64,000 nucleotides of DNA from Microcaldota archaeon (GTDB lineage Archaea; Micrarchaeota; Micrarchaeia; Norongarragalinales; SBBD01). The stretch's first letter is position 1. Every line of letters begins with the position of its first letter. Below the pieces are notes generated by a model that made no database searches, was not told the DNA's origin, and saw nothing but the letters and a program-made list of their open reading frames with translations. The translations under genes and the position numbers were made by a program. Shown piece by piece: positions 48,847 through 57,096 of this stretch. Where the stretch lies: positions 1 to 64,000 of the forward strand of contig JACRGC010000011.1 in NCBI GenBank assembly GCA_016212475.1, written 5' to 3'.

Positions 48847-50490
48847 ATGGTAACAGTCAATGTAAGCAAAAAATACCTTTTGCAGCTTGCAGGAAAAAAA
48901 CTAAGCGATTTGCAGCTTGAAGAGGCGCTACACCAAATCAAATCTCCAATTGATTCCCAAGATGGCAACAATTTGGTCATCGAAGTAAACGGCGATAGGC
49001 CCGATCTGCTTTCAGCTGAAGGGATTTCAAGGGCGCTTAAAGGATATTTGGGAGTAGAAAAAGGGATTCCAAGTGAGAAATTTGGAAAAAGCGGAATGGT
49101 TGTGAATGTTGACTCTTCAGTTAAATCGGTGCGCGAATTCATAGTTTGCGCAGTTGTTGAAAATTTGAAGATTTCAGACGATGATTTGGCAGACCTTATA
49201 CAAATTCAGGAAAAACTCACTTTGACGCATGGGAGGAAGAGAAAGAAAGTGGCAATTGGGCTTCACGATACGTCTATGCTAACCGCACCATATTTTTACA
49301 AGGCGGTCGATCCAAAATCAATTTCATTCATCCCCCTTGGAAAGGATAGGAAAATGGATTTGCAGGAAATTATTGAAAAGCATGAGAAAGGGATTGATTA
49401 CGCCTACATTTTGGATGGAGCAAAAAAATACCCGGTGATTTTTGATTCGAAAAACCAGGTGCTTTCATTCCCGCCAATCATCAATGGAGCGCTTACGATG
49501 CTTACAACCAACACCAAAAGCATTTTCATAGATATCACGGGGCTTGATTACCATGCCTGCAATATTGCTCTAAATATTTTATGCCAGGATTTTGCGGATA
49601 GGGGCGCAAGCGTTAAAACGGTTGAAATAAAATCGGGAGGAAAAGCAATAACTACACCTGAAACTGCGCCTGAAAAAATGGAATTGGATATTGGATTTGC
49701 AAATAAATTGCTGGGAACGGAACTTAGCGCAAAACAAATAGTTGAATGCCTAAAAAAACAGCGGATTTCAGCCAAAATCAAGAATCCAAAAACCATAGAA
49801 TGCCTGATCCCAAAATACAGGGCCGACTTTTTGCACCCTGTTGATTTGGTTGAGGAAGTTGCACTTGGTTACGGCTTCAATAAGTTCATTCCAAAGCAGC
49901 CATCGGTTTACACAAAAGGGGAGCTTTCTGAAAACACCAAATTGATTGATGATGCTGTTGGTTTAATGATTGGTTTTGGCTTTATGCAAATCAACACGCC
50001 AATTCTAACAAATGAAAAATTAGCAGGGAAAGTCAAATCCATTTCTCCATTAGTAAAAATCCTAAACCCCATCAGTGAAGAGTACGAAAATGTCCGATCA
50101 AGCCTGCTTCCGCAAATGTTGGATACTCTTTCAAAAAACACACATAACATTTACCCTCAGAAAATATTTGAAATTGGAAGCACAATTATTGCAAATCCAA
50201 AAATTGCGGTGCAATGCGAAAACAACATTTCAATTGCAGCAGCAATTGCTTCCCCAACTGCAAATATTTCGGATCTTTCACCGGTATTGCTTGAGCTTCT
50301 TGGAAAATTGCAACTGGAATTTGATTTGCACAAATCCGAATTGAAAATGTTCATCTCCGGAAGGCAGGCAACTCTTAAGGGAAAAGGCGCAATTTTTGGC
50401 GAAATTGGGGAAATCAGCCCGGAAATCCTAGAAATGCTTAAGATGGAAGTTCCAATCAGCGCATTTGAAATAGTAATCAAAAGGAACTAG
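48847..50490 (+). CDS. pheT: Phenylalanyl-tRNA synthetase beta subunit
   Basis: 547 residues, the archaeal/eukaryotic length, without the bacterial N-terminal tRNA-binding OB domain. 'EVNGDRPDLLSAEGISRALKGYLG' and the B3/B4 part 'RKRKKVAIGLHDTSML' lead, followed by B5 'ECLIPKYRADFLHPVDLVEEVALGYGFNKF' and the catalytic-like domain 'EEYENVRSSLLPQMLDTLSKN'. It begins 6 nt after pheS. Confidence 0.97.
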   Translation: MVTVNVSKKYLLQLAGKKLSDLQLEEALHQIKSPIDSQDGNNLVIEVNGDRPDLLSAEGISRALKGYLGVEKGIPSEKFGKSGMVVNVDSSVKSVREFIVCAVVENLKISDDDLADLIQIQEKLTLTHGRKRKKVAIGLHDTSMLTAPYFYKAVDPKSISFIPLGKDRKMDLQEIIEKHEKGIDYAYILDGAKKYPVIFDSKNQVLSFPPIINGALTMLTTNTKSIFIDITGLDYHACNIALNILCQDFADRGASVKTVEIKSGGKAITTPETAPEKMELDIGFANKLLGTELSAKQIVECLKKQRISAKIKNPKTIECLIPKYRADFLHPVDLVEEVALGYGFNKFIPKQPSVYTKGELSENTKLIDDAVGLMIGFGFMQINTPILTNEKLAGKVKSISPLVKILNPISEEYENVRSSLLPQMLDTLSKNTHNIYPQKIFEIGSTIIANPKIAVQCENNISIAAAIASPTANISDLSPVLLELLGKLQLEFDLHKSELKMFISGRQATLKGKGAIFGEIGEISPEILEMLKMEVPISAFEIVIKRN

Positions 50491-50555
50491 TGAAAAAAGC
50501 TTCCTCCTGATTTGAAAATACGAGTAAATATCAAAATTGAAAAAATTTTTTCCTC

Positions 50556-51695
50556 CTAAACAATTTTCGCGTGCTTTTTGAGAAGCAGGAGCATTCCAAG
50601 TGATTCGGGAACATCTGTTTCTTCATGTGCCTTCAAATTGTAGTGGCTTCCCCCAAAATCGAATTCAACCGCTTCCGTATTCCTAATTCTCATGCTTTTT
50701 CCCTTGAAAGCAATTGCATCCTTGGTTGGCTCAAAAGTCCTAAGTTCCGACAATTTGAGCGTTTTTGCGATGTAGCCGGTATCGCCGTGAAGTGAATCCG
50801 GAAGGCGGATTAACCTTGCCAAATCAAACGTGACGTTCCTATCGACATTGACACTTTTTAGCGAAATTGAATTTTTGAGGAGGTTCTCCCAAAGCTTGTC
50901 AAGGCCTTTAAGCAGATCCCAATTTCCGGATTCCATTTTTTTCATTATGAACTCCTTCCTCTCGAAAACATCTTCCGAATCCTTCTTCCGAAGCCCAAAA
51001 TACCTAAGATCCTCAACTTTTGCATTCCTAATGAAATCCGTTGCATTGTTGTATAATTTTTTTGCCCAGCCGGCGCTATCCTTCCCGGGGCCCTTCAACA
51101 CAAATCTTCCATAGCCAAGTTGCTGCTTTACCAGAATTGATTCGAGATCTAGATCAGTTGCTGTAATGTAATTCAGCATCTGCTTCCTTGCCTCTTGATT
51201 CAGCTCGCGAAGTTTCTTATCCTCCAAATGGATGTGATAGCCCTTTTGGCCAGAAAAATTGATCTTCAAATCAGATTCTGAAAACCCAAAATCCTTGAGC
51301 AAAAATTCTTCAATTAGCCTAAGCGTATCTGCTTTGATGGTTTCCAAGCAATAACTGCAATAGATTTTATTGTGGTTTGCATGATTCACATCCGGATCCA
51401 AATCAAAAATCAGATCTGCGCCCAGATATTCCTTTTTTTGCATTGGCTGGGCTGCCGGATACCTATAGTATGCAGCGGAATACGACATGAACATCGGCAC
51501 TTCCCGCTCGATGAAATTTTTAAGTTCCAAATCGGATGAAAACGCCTTGTGGCGGAAATCGATTTTTTTCTCAAATCCAAAGCCGAATTCGCGCATGTGC
51601 AAGGAAGATGGCGATTTGAGATTGTGGGAATAATATTCCCGGAAGTTGCGCCTAATTACTTCAAGCTCCTTTGTGTGCTCTAGCAGTTGCGACAT
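50556..51695 (-). CDS. priS: DNA primase small (catalytic) subunit
   Basis: 379 residues. The catalytic acidic pair is D98/D100 in 'LGADLIFDLD', with a Cys pair C113/C116 ('IYCSYC') in the zinc region and 'INFSGQKGYHIHLED', where the family has 'FSGRRGYHIHV'. PriS makes RNA primers in archaeal replication with PriL, which is not in this window. The short overlap-free gene stands 61 nt before aRF1 on the same strand. Confidence 0.96.
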   Translation of the reverse strand: MSQLLEHTKELEVIRRNFREYYSHNLKSPSSLHMREFGFGFEKKIDFRHKAFSSDLELKNFIEREVPMFMSYSAAYYRYPAAQPMQKKEYLGADLIFDLDPDVNHANHNKIYCSYCLETIKADTLRLIEEFLLKDFGFSESDLKINFSGQKGYHIHLEDKKLRELNQEARKQMLNYITATDLDLESILVKQQLGYGRFVLKGPGKDSAGWAKKLYNNATDFIRNAKVEDLRYFGLRKKDSEDVFERKEFIMKKMESGNWDLLKGLDKLWENLLKNSISLKSVNVDRNVTFDLARLIRLPDSLHGDTGYIAKTLKLSELRTFEPTKDAIAFKGKSMRIRNTEAVEFDFGGSHYNLKAHEETDVPESLGMLLLLKKHAKIV

Positions 51696-51771
51696 GAAAA
51701 CCGTTAGGGGGAAGGAGTATTTAATGAATTACCTAGGCGCTTGGAATTCGAGGAATAATCAATTTATCAGC

Positions 51772-52989
51772 TTATCTATACCTCAAAAACGCGCCCAAGC
51801 CATGGAACGTCCCAAAGAACTGCTCCCCTTCAGCCGTATCCTGCGAAACCAGCTCGATTTCTACCCCCTTGGCGGCCGCAAGATCCTGAAGCTCGGTTAG
51901 AAGGTCTTTTGTTGCAAGGATTTTTCCTCTTGATCCGCATTTGGAGCAGATTGTTTCCTGATCGTGCTTTTCTTCCTCTAGCTCAGTGATTTTTTCCTCC
52001 TCATTCCCGCATTGGTTGCATTTCAATTTAAGTGCAAACAAATTGAACCCTTCGGAAACAATGAGTTTTGCAATCTGGTTTTTTTGGAGCGCATTATTTA
52101 TCTCATCATACCCATAAGTTGCAAGCCCGCCAGTTGCAATCGCTTTCATGAAATCATTAAGGAGCTTCTTTTCCTTGATTGCTTCCTGCTCGGCAATTAT
52201 ATCGCCTGATTTTTCCAAAAGCTCGCGAAGGCCAACCTCATCGGTGTAGCCCGTATCGACAACCCCAAGCACTTTTAGCTGGTAATTGTAGGGCTTAAGC
52301 TTCATGAAATCCTCCTTTGCCGGGCCGGGGCCCCCAACAATTATGCCTTTGAAATTCTTTTGCGTAAGAAATGCGTCCATTGCTTCGCCAATGCGCTTGT
52401 AGTAAACTTCCACAACCTCCTCATGGATGCGCTGAAACCTAGCGGCCGATTGCCCGCCTTTCATGACTTTTTGATGCGCAGTTGATGTTAATGTTCGGAT
52501 CACCTTGAAAATTTTTCCCTTAAGAATAGCTACAGTTGCCTCCTTCCCATCCATAACAACCAAACCGTATGAACCAATTTGCTCAAGCATCTCGACTAAT
52601 GGGTCGATTTGGAATGTGGATTCGCACCGGTAAAATGAAGTTGTAAGCGGAGATGGAGGGATAATTGCAAATAGCTGAATGTCAATTTTTCCTTCGTGCT
52701 CGGAAATATTGCCGGCAAAAATTGCAACCCCATTTGGCGGCGCTTTGTGATCAAGTGTTTTTAGGTATTGCAAAACCCGCTCAATTGCACCTTGAACATT
52801 TTTTTGGGTGCTTTTGCTCTTGATGTTTGATGCCTGCCCAAATTCATCCCGAAGCTTTCCTGAAAAATCCGAAACCTGCATGTTTGGGCCAATGTATAGG
52901 GAAATCATTTCAGTTCCCTTCCCCTGAAAATTAGCCAAAGCCTTCAATTGCTTTTTGAACTCGTACATTTCCTTGCTTTGCTGGGACAT
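51772..52989 (-). CDS. prf1: Peptide chain release factor aRF1
   Basis: 405 residues from ATG 52989. NIKS (55-58) reads stop codons, and GGQ (178-180, in 'KGGQSAARFQR') triggers peptide release. The C-terminal domain has two CxxC pairs ('CNQCGNEEE' and 'CSKCGSRG'), as in many aRF1. Domain order and length are normal. In the leader, between the promoter and the start, lie a 17-codon uORF with tandem stop codons and two strong hairpins. No good ribosome-binding site precedes ATG 52989. Confidence 0.97.
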   Translation of the reverse strand: MSQQSKEMYEFKKQLKALANFQGKGTEMISLYIGPNMQVSDFSGKLRDEFGQASNIKSKSTQKNVQGAIERVLQYLKTLDHKAPPNGVAIFAGNISEHEGKIDIQLFAIIPPSPLTTSFYRCESTFQIDPLVEMLEQIGSYGLVVMDGKEATVAILKGKIFKVIRTLTSTAHQKVMKGGQSAARFQRIHEEVVEVYYKRIGEAMDAFLTQKNFKGIIVGGPGPAKEDFMKLKPYNYQLKVLGVVDTGYTDEVGLRELLEKSGDIIAEQEAIKEKKLLNDFMKAIATGGLATYGYDEINNALQKNQIAKLIVSEGFNLFALKLKCNQCGNEEEKITELEEEKHDQETICSKCGSRGKILATKDLLTELQDLAAAKGVEIELVSQDTAEGEQFFGTFHGLGAFLRYR

Positions 52990-53008
52990 GAAAAAACCTA
53001 TTGCCAAT

Positions 53009-53044
53009 GACACCTATGGAAAACCTAGGTTTTCCACTCGTGTC
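53009..53044 (-). promoter_or_regulatory. Inverted repeat just upstream of aRF1 start
   Basis: TGGAAAACCTAGGTTTTCCA (53017-53036) is a perfect 20-bp palindrome, enclosed by symmetric outer arms GACAC (53009-53013) and GTGTC (53040-53044). In RNA it would form a strong hairpin ~20 nt before the aRF1 start; as DNA it could be an operator. Confidence 0.7.
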
Positions 53045-53051
53045 GCCTCTC

Positions 53052-53081
53052 CTTTCCTATTAGTTTTGAATAATAGGAAAG
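53052..53081 (-). promoter_or_regulatory. Leader hairpin with tandem stop codons
   Basis: Perfect 11-bp arms CTTTCCTATTA and TAATAGGAAAG around an 8-nt loop (minus strand). The first six bases of the second arm are the in-frame TAA and TAG stops of the leader ORF. A purine-rich GGAAAGGAGAGG, a possible ribosome-binding site, begins inside that arm. Confidence 0.65.
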
Positions 53082-53113
53082 AAATATCTTTGCGTATTTT
53101 GGTCAAAACACAT
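53060..53113 (-). CDS. Leader ORF (uORF) of aRF1
   Basis: ATG 53113 opens 17 codons, MCFDQNTQRYFFPIIQN, ending TAA (53062-53060) followed at once by in-frame TAG. The TATA box lies ~22 nt (centre) upstream, near the distance for leaderless translation, though a little short, so the transcript may begin a few bases inside the ORF. A regulatory role is inferred from the gene it precedes, not proven. Confidence 0.4.
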   Translation of the reverse strand: MCFDQNTQRYFFPIIQN

Positions 53114-53131
53114 GAAGACAATATAGATACA

Positions 53132-53139
53132 TATTTAAA
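53132..53139 (-). promoter_or_regulatory. TATA box for aRF1
   Basis: Minus-strand TTTAAATA predicts transcription starting near 53108-53114, which would leave a ~120-nt leader before ATG 52989. Confidence 0.55.
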
Positions 53140-53176
53140 GCCGTTTTGAGTTGATCGTTAAAGGTTAGCTCTCAAG

Positions 53177-53971
53177 ATGGAACCCGCCATTAAAGGTAAA
53201 TTGTTGTTGCTTGCAGCATCGATTCTATTGCTAGGTTTTCCAATTTTCCTGTTTGCACACGGGATTGGCGAGGCAGAACCGGAATTTTCAGTCAAGCAGC
53301 CAATAGATTACCTTCCAATCGACCCATTCCAACTTGCAATTTATGATTTTGCATTGATTTTGATTTTAGTTGTAATTTCCCTAGTTTACCCAAATCTTCT
53401 AACTGATAATTTGAAAAAGGCGTTTTTCCTGATAATTGCAATTCCGGTTATTTTGATTACGGTTTACGCAAGCCTTTCAACTGTTTATCTCAACATAACT
53501 TCAGATTCAAAGGGGCCCGTGCATTGGCATGCGGATTTTGAGATTTTTGCTTGCGGTGAAAAAATCACGAATTTGCCAAAGCCAGTTTTTCCTGCAAATT
53601 ATGTCGGGACATCGACGCTTCATCACCATGATGATTTTAGATTGCATGTCGAAGGCCTCGTAATCAGGAAGGAGGATATTTCCCTAAGAAGCTTTTTCCA
53701 TGTGATTGGCGGAAGCATAAGCAAGGATGAAATAAGGCTTCCGTTGGATGGGGGATCGTTCATTAATTATAAAAATGGGGATCTATGCCCGGATGGGAAA
53801 GCAGGTGAACTTAAGCTATACAAGCGCAATTGGGCAACCAATGACCAATGGGTCGAAATTCCTGAAATTGATGATTATGTGCTATTGCCCGAATTCAATG
53901 TTCCTTCGAAAGATTTGGCATGCAAGGAATATTGCGGCGATTATTTGAGAATAGCTTTTGAAACCAAGTGA
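53177..53971 (+). CDS. His-rich membrane protein coupled to CcdA
   Basis: 264 residues with three helices (about 10-28, 55-75 and 84-104), then an extracytoplasmic domain of ~160 residues. It holds a dense histidine set ('PVHWHADFEIFACGEKI', 'TSTLHHHDDFRLHVEG') and further Cys ('GDLCPDG', 'DLACKEYCGDYL'). This looks like a metal (Cu or Zn) or redox site. The stop overlaps the ccdA reading frame, so the proteins probably work together, as metallochaperone or thiol-redox partner. Confidence 0.7.
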   Translation: MEPAIKGKLLLLAASILLLGFPIFLFAHGIGEAEPEFSVKQPIDYLPIDPFQLAIYDFALILILVVISLVYPNLLTDNLKKAFFLIIAIPVILITVYASLSTVYLNITSDSKGPVHWHADFEIFACGEKITNLPKPVFPANYVGTSTLHHHDDFRLHVEGLVIRKEDISLRSFFHVIGGSISKDEIRLPLDGGSFINYKNGDLCPDGKAGELKLYKRNWATNDQWVEIPEIDDYVLLPEFNVPSKDLACKEYCGDYLRIAFETK

Positions 53972-53976
53972 TTATA

Positions 53977-54687
53977 ATGGCAGTTGAAGCAAATATCCCA
54001 ACATTGATGACGGTGATAATAACGGCGGCAATTGATTCCGTCAACCCATGCGCAATTGGGGTTTTGATACTTTTGATTTCAACTGTGATTGCAACATCGC
54101 AAAGCAGGCAGCGGATGCTCGTTTTGGGCTTTTCATATGTCGGGGCAGTCTATGCAACTTATTTGATTGCGGGCCTTGGGCTGATCGCATTCTTTTCAAC
54201 CATCCCCCAATATATCGCCGAATATATCTCAATTTTTGTTGGCGCCCTGGTGATATTTGCAGGCTTGATTGAAATAAAGGATTATTTCTGGTATGGCGAA
54301 GGCATGACACTTGCAATCCCGCCCGAAATGGCAAAGCGCATCCACGAGTATGCAAAAAACCTCTCGGTCAAGGGAATGCTGTTTTTGGGCGCTTTTGTTT
54401 CCGCAGTCGAACTTCCATGCACCGGCGCGCCATATTTGGCAATCATCACGGTTCTAAGGCAAGGGTTCAATTTCGATGCATTTCTCCTGATGCTGCTATA
54501 TAATTTGATTTTCGTGGCACCATTGATAATCATATTGATGCTCGCGTTCTTTGGCATGAAAATTACCGACCTTAAGATGTGGAAGGAAAGGAATCGGGGC
54601 TACATGAGATTATTTGCAGGGCTTTTGCTGATTGCGCTTGGATGGATGCTGATATTTATTTCAAACGGAACGATTAATTTTGGTTGA
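53977..54687 (+). CDS. ccdA: CcdA/DsbD-like thiol-disulfide membrane protein
   Basis: 236 residues from ATG 53977 (ATG/ATA-rich start region; 53968 is possible, overlapping the upstream gene). Six helices, with the CcdA cysteines in 'SVNPCAIGVLILLIS' and 'VELPCTGAPYLAII'. CcdA carries reducing equivalents across the membrane to exported thioredoxin-like or cytochrome-maturation proteins. No thioredoxin is adjacent; the His/Cys-rich upstream protein is the likely target. Confidence 0.88.
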   Translation: MAVEANIPTLMTVIITAAIDSVNPCAIGVLILLISTVIATSQSRQRMLVLGFSYVGAVYATYLIAGLGLIAFFSTIPQYIAEYISIFVGALVIFAGLIEIKDYFWYGEGMTLAIPPEMAKRIHEYAKNLSVKGMLFLGAFVSAVELPCTGAPYLAIITVLRQGFNFDAFLLMLLYNLIFVAPLIIILMLAFFGMKITDLKMWKERNRGYMRLFAGLLLIALGWMLIFISNGTINFG

Positions 54688-54692
54688 TTTTT

Positions 54693-55340
54693 ATGAAAAA
54701 GAATGCAAAATCTAGCGTAAAACAAAAAAAACCCTCAACTAACTTCATAAACAAGGGAGTAATGGTATTTGGAAAAAAGGATGCCCAATTAGGGATTGTA
54801 AAAAGGAAGGGAAAGGCGGAACCATTTGATGAGAGGAAAGCTTACGGGAGCATATTTTGGGCGTGCAAATCAGTTGGGTTGCAGGAAAATCAAAGCGAAT
54901 CGATATCCGCAGGGATTGTAAACGATCTAAAGAAAAAATTGGAACTGAAAAACGAATTGGATTCCAAGGAAATTTTTAGATTCGTTTCGGCCAAGCTATT
55001 TTTGGTTAGCAAGCCAGCCGCGCATAAATACAAGGAACTGGAAAAGGAGCACGGCATTTCAAGCACCCCGCAGGTTCATATCGTCAAGCGCAAAGGGCAT
55101 TTGGAGCTTTATGATGAGAAGAAAGCGTACGCAAGCATTTACTGGGCATCAAAGAGCGCGCATTTGAACGAATTGGAAGCCGAATTCATTGCTGAAACCG
55201 TAATGAAGGAGTTGAATGCTTTCATTGCAACAAAGAAAATGATAAATTCAGCTCAAATACTCAAATTTGTAGCGGAAAAGATGACCAAGATCAACTCGGA
55301 TGCCGCGTATATGTACGAAAAGCACATGGATATCAATTAA
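54693..55340 (+). CDS. Free-standing double ATP-cone protein
   Basis: 215 residues from ATG 54693. Two tandem ATP-cone domains: 'GIVKRKGKAEPFDERKAYGSIFWACKSVGL' to 'FRFVSAKLFL' (~35-125) and 'HIVKRKGHLELYDEKKAYASIYWASKSAHL' to 'LKFVAEKMTK' (~125-210). ATP-cones normally regulate ribonucleotide reductases or NrdR by binding ATP/dATP. Here there is no catalytic or zinc domain. A basic ~30-residue N-terminus precedes. It may be a nucleotide-sensing regulator. Confidence 0.85.
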   Translation: MKKNAKSSVKQKKPSTNFINKGVMVFGKKDAQLGIVKRKGKAEPFDERKAYGSIFWACKSVGLQENQSESISAGIVNDLKKKLELKNELDSKEIFRFVSAKLFLVSKPAAHKYKELEKEHGISSTPQVHIVKRKGHLELYDEKKAYASIYWASKSAHLNELEAEFIAETVMKELNAFIATKKMINSAQILKFVAEKMTKINSDAAYMYEKHMDIN

Positions 55341-55359
55341 ACAAAAAATTGGTGATATT

Positions 55360-55506
55360 ATGGGGAAAGTTTGCAATAACTGCGGAAAGGATGTTGGGAA
55401 TGAGAAAATACTGAAGGGCGGAAGCACATTTTGCTGCAAGGTTTGCAGTGATGAGTTTTCCAAAACCGGAAAAGCCAAAAAGCCCGCCATTTGCGAGTTT
55501 TGTTAA
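55360..55506 (+). CDS. Small Cys-rich zinc-binding protein
   Basis: 48 residues from ATG 55360, preceded by GGTGAT. 'VCNNCGKDVGNEKILKGGSTFCCKVCSDEF' and the C-terminal 'CEFC' give a treble-clef/zinc-knuckle pattern similar to the archaeal small zinc proteins of the MYM/TRASH type. It follows the ATP-cone gene by 19 nt and may belong to the same transcript. Confidence 0.7.
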   Translation: MGKVCNNCGKDVGNEKILKGGSTFCCKVCSDEFSKTGKAKKPAICEFC

Positions 55507-55675
55507 TTTCTCAATGGAGGAATTAAACATCAATCGCAAGAGCCATGGTCGCGAACAAATGGGGGCAAACCTTTTGCAATTCCGATTAGATTTTCAATTG
55601 GGTGCCTTTTGCTTTTTTTAATTATCTTTGAGTTTTTGCCACTTATTTTTTCCATTTTGTATTTTCCCTAAGTGT

Positions 55676-56287
55676 TTACTTATTTTTTACCAGCTTCTCA
55701 ACCGTGATTTTGAACTTTAAAGTTTGCCCGGCAAGGAAGTGGTTGAAATCAATTGTTGCACTTGTTGCATTGACTGATTTTACGACTCCGGAAGCTCCGG
55801 ATTGCGTTTGAACTTTTGTTCCAACAACCGGATCAATCCCGGCTGCCTCAAGATCCTTTAATGGCATTGAAACAATTGCCTGCGGGTTGGATTCGCCATA
55901 CCCATCCTTTGGTGGAATCAAAACTGTTTTGGTTTCTCCAATTTTCATCCCTAAAACGCCAGTATCAAAGCCTTTTATCATCTGGCCAGCTCCTACTTGA
56001 AAATCAAGAGTTTCATAAGGCCTTGCGGCTTGGAATATTTTTGCGGCTTTTGCATCGGCTACAACGTTTGTATCGAATACTTTGCCATCCGGAGTTGATC
56101 CCGTATACCAAACTGAAACCGTATCGCCATTTTCCACGACCATATTCCCACCTGTTTTTATTTCTAGAGTATTTTGAAGGGTTGAAACTGCTAATTGTGT
56201 TGGGGAAGGGGATGAAACCTGCGGCTGATTTGATGTGCACCCCAAAAGAAGAAGCGAAAGCGCAATTATCAATAGGTATTGTTTCAT
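55676..56287 (-). CDS. FKBP-type peptidyl-prolyl isomerase lipoprotein
   Basis: 203 residues from ATG 56287. Signal peptide with lipobox 'LLLLGC'. FKBP domain with 'VENGDTVSVWYTGSTPDGKVFDTN' and 'FQVGAGQMIKGFDTGVLGMKIGETKTVLIPPKDGYGESN', interrupted by an SlyD-like IF insert ('MPLKDLEAAGIDPVVGTKVQTQSGASGVVKSVN'). Cell-surface protein-folding catalyst or chaperone. The frame extends 5 codons upstream, but the signal peptide starts at this ATG. Confidence 0.92.
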   Translation of the reverse strand: MKQYLLIIALSLLLLGCTSNQPQVSSPSPTQLAVSTLQNTLEIKTGGNMVVENGDTVSVWYTGSTPDGKVFDTNVVADAKAAKIFQAARPYETLDFQVGAGQMIKGFDTGVLGMKIGETKTVLIPPKDGYGESNPQAIVSMPLKDLEAAGIDPVVGTKVQTQSGASGVVKSVNATSATIDFNHFLAGQTLKFKITVEKLVKNK

Positions 56288-56340
56288 TAAAACCACTTCC
56301 AAATTTGATGCAGATTAGGTATAAAAAACAGCGGGTTGCT

Positions 56341-56790
56341 TTAGAAATCTTTTTTCCTAATTTCGCCCAAAATCGCATCCGCAATGGTTTTTGGGTCAAT
56401 TTTTTTGATTTCTAATTGCCGGTAGATGATTTTCTTATTTGCCATTTTTGCAATGAAACTTGCGGTTTCCTTGTGCGATAGGTACTCTTCCTTTGAAACA
56501 TCAGGCCCAAAAATATGGATCAGCACGACATTTTCAGGTGCGCCCTTGGCATTTTCAAGCCATTTCCAGTATTTGGCAATATTTTCTGAAATGGTTGCAG
56601 GGTCGTTTTCAATTTCAGCAAAAATCAAGGGGTAATTTTTAAGCTTGATCCGAAGGTCAAACCCCTGCGCAGGCATATCGTTTTTGGAAATCAGCACGTC
56701 CCTCACGGCTTCAATATCTATATTGCCAAGTCCAAATTCACTTTCCAGAAGTTTTCCGGTTTCATGTAAGAGTTTTGCTTTGCTTTCCAA
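56341..56790 (-). CDS. Hypothetical protein, possible nuclease-like fold
   Basis: 149 residues from TTG 56790, preceded by GGTGAT; GTG 56799 and TTG 56802 are alternatives. 'DLRIKLKNYPLIFAEIEND' resembles the D...(E/Q)xK core of PD-(D/E)XK folds, with E-I-E in place of ExK, so activity is doubtful. Function unknown. Confidence 0.55.
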   Translation of the reverse strand: MESKAKLLHETGKLLESEFGLGNIDIEAVRDVLISKNDMPAQGFDLRIKLKNYPLIFAEIENDPATISENIAKYWKWLENAKGAPENVVLIHIFGPDVSKEEYLSHKETASFIAKMANKKIIYRQLEIKKIDPKTIADAILGEIRKKDF

Positions 56791-56821
56791 TCCAATCACC
56801 AAGAATTAGGAACATTCAACA

Positions 56822-56867
56822 AATAATTGGAAAAATTATTAATGGGAGAAGTATGATTTGCATACTT
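56822..56867. repeat. Two adjacent inverted repeats
   Basis: AATAATT/AATTATT (56822-56840, 5-nt spacer) and AAGTATG/CATACTT (56849-56867, 5-nt spacer) lie in the 306-nt gap 56791-57096. They could be operators. The rest of the gap holds a TATA-like GGTATTTATACTT (57017-57029) and no gene. Confidence 0.4.
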
Positions 56868-57096
56868 ATTAGGCTGCTAAAAGGCATTGGAGCTTGATTG
56901 TTTTGAATAAACCAGAACAGGTTGATTAAAAGCAAACCATTATTAGTTTCAAGTGCGTATTAATTACAGTAAAGTTGGCAATTCTAGTTATATCATGTTG
57001 AAGGCGTAGTCAATAGGTATTTATACTTAAACTGCCATATTATACTGCTGCTCAGTGGTTAAATACACCCTAGCACGATTTATCCGAGGTGGGCAC

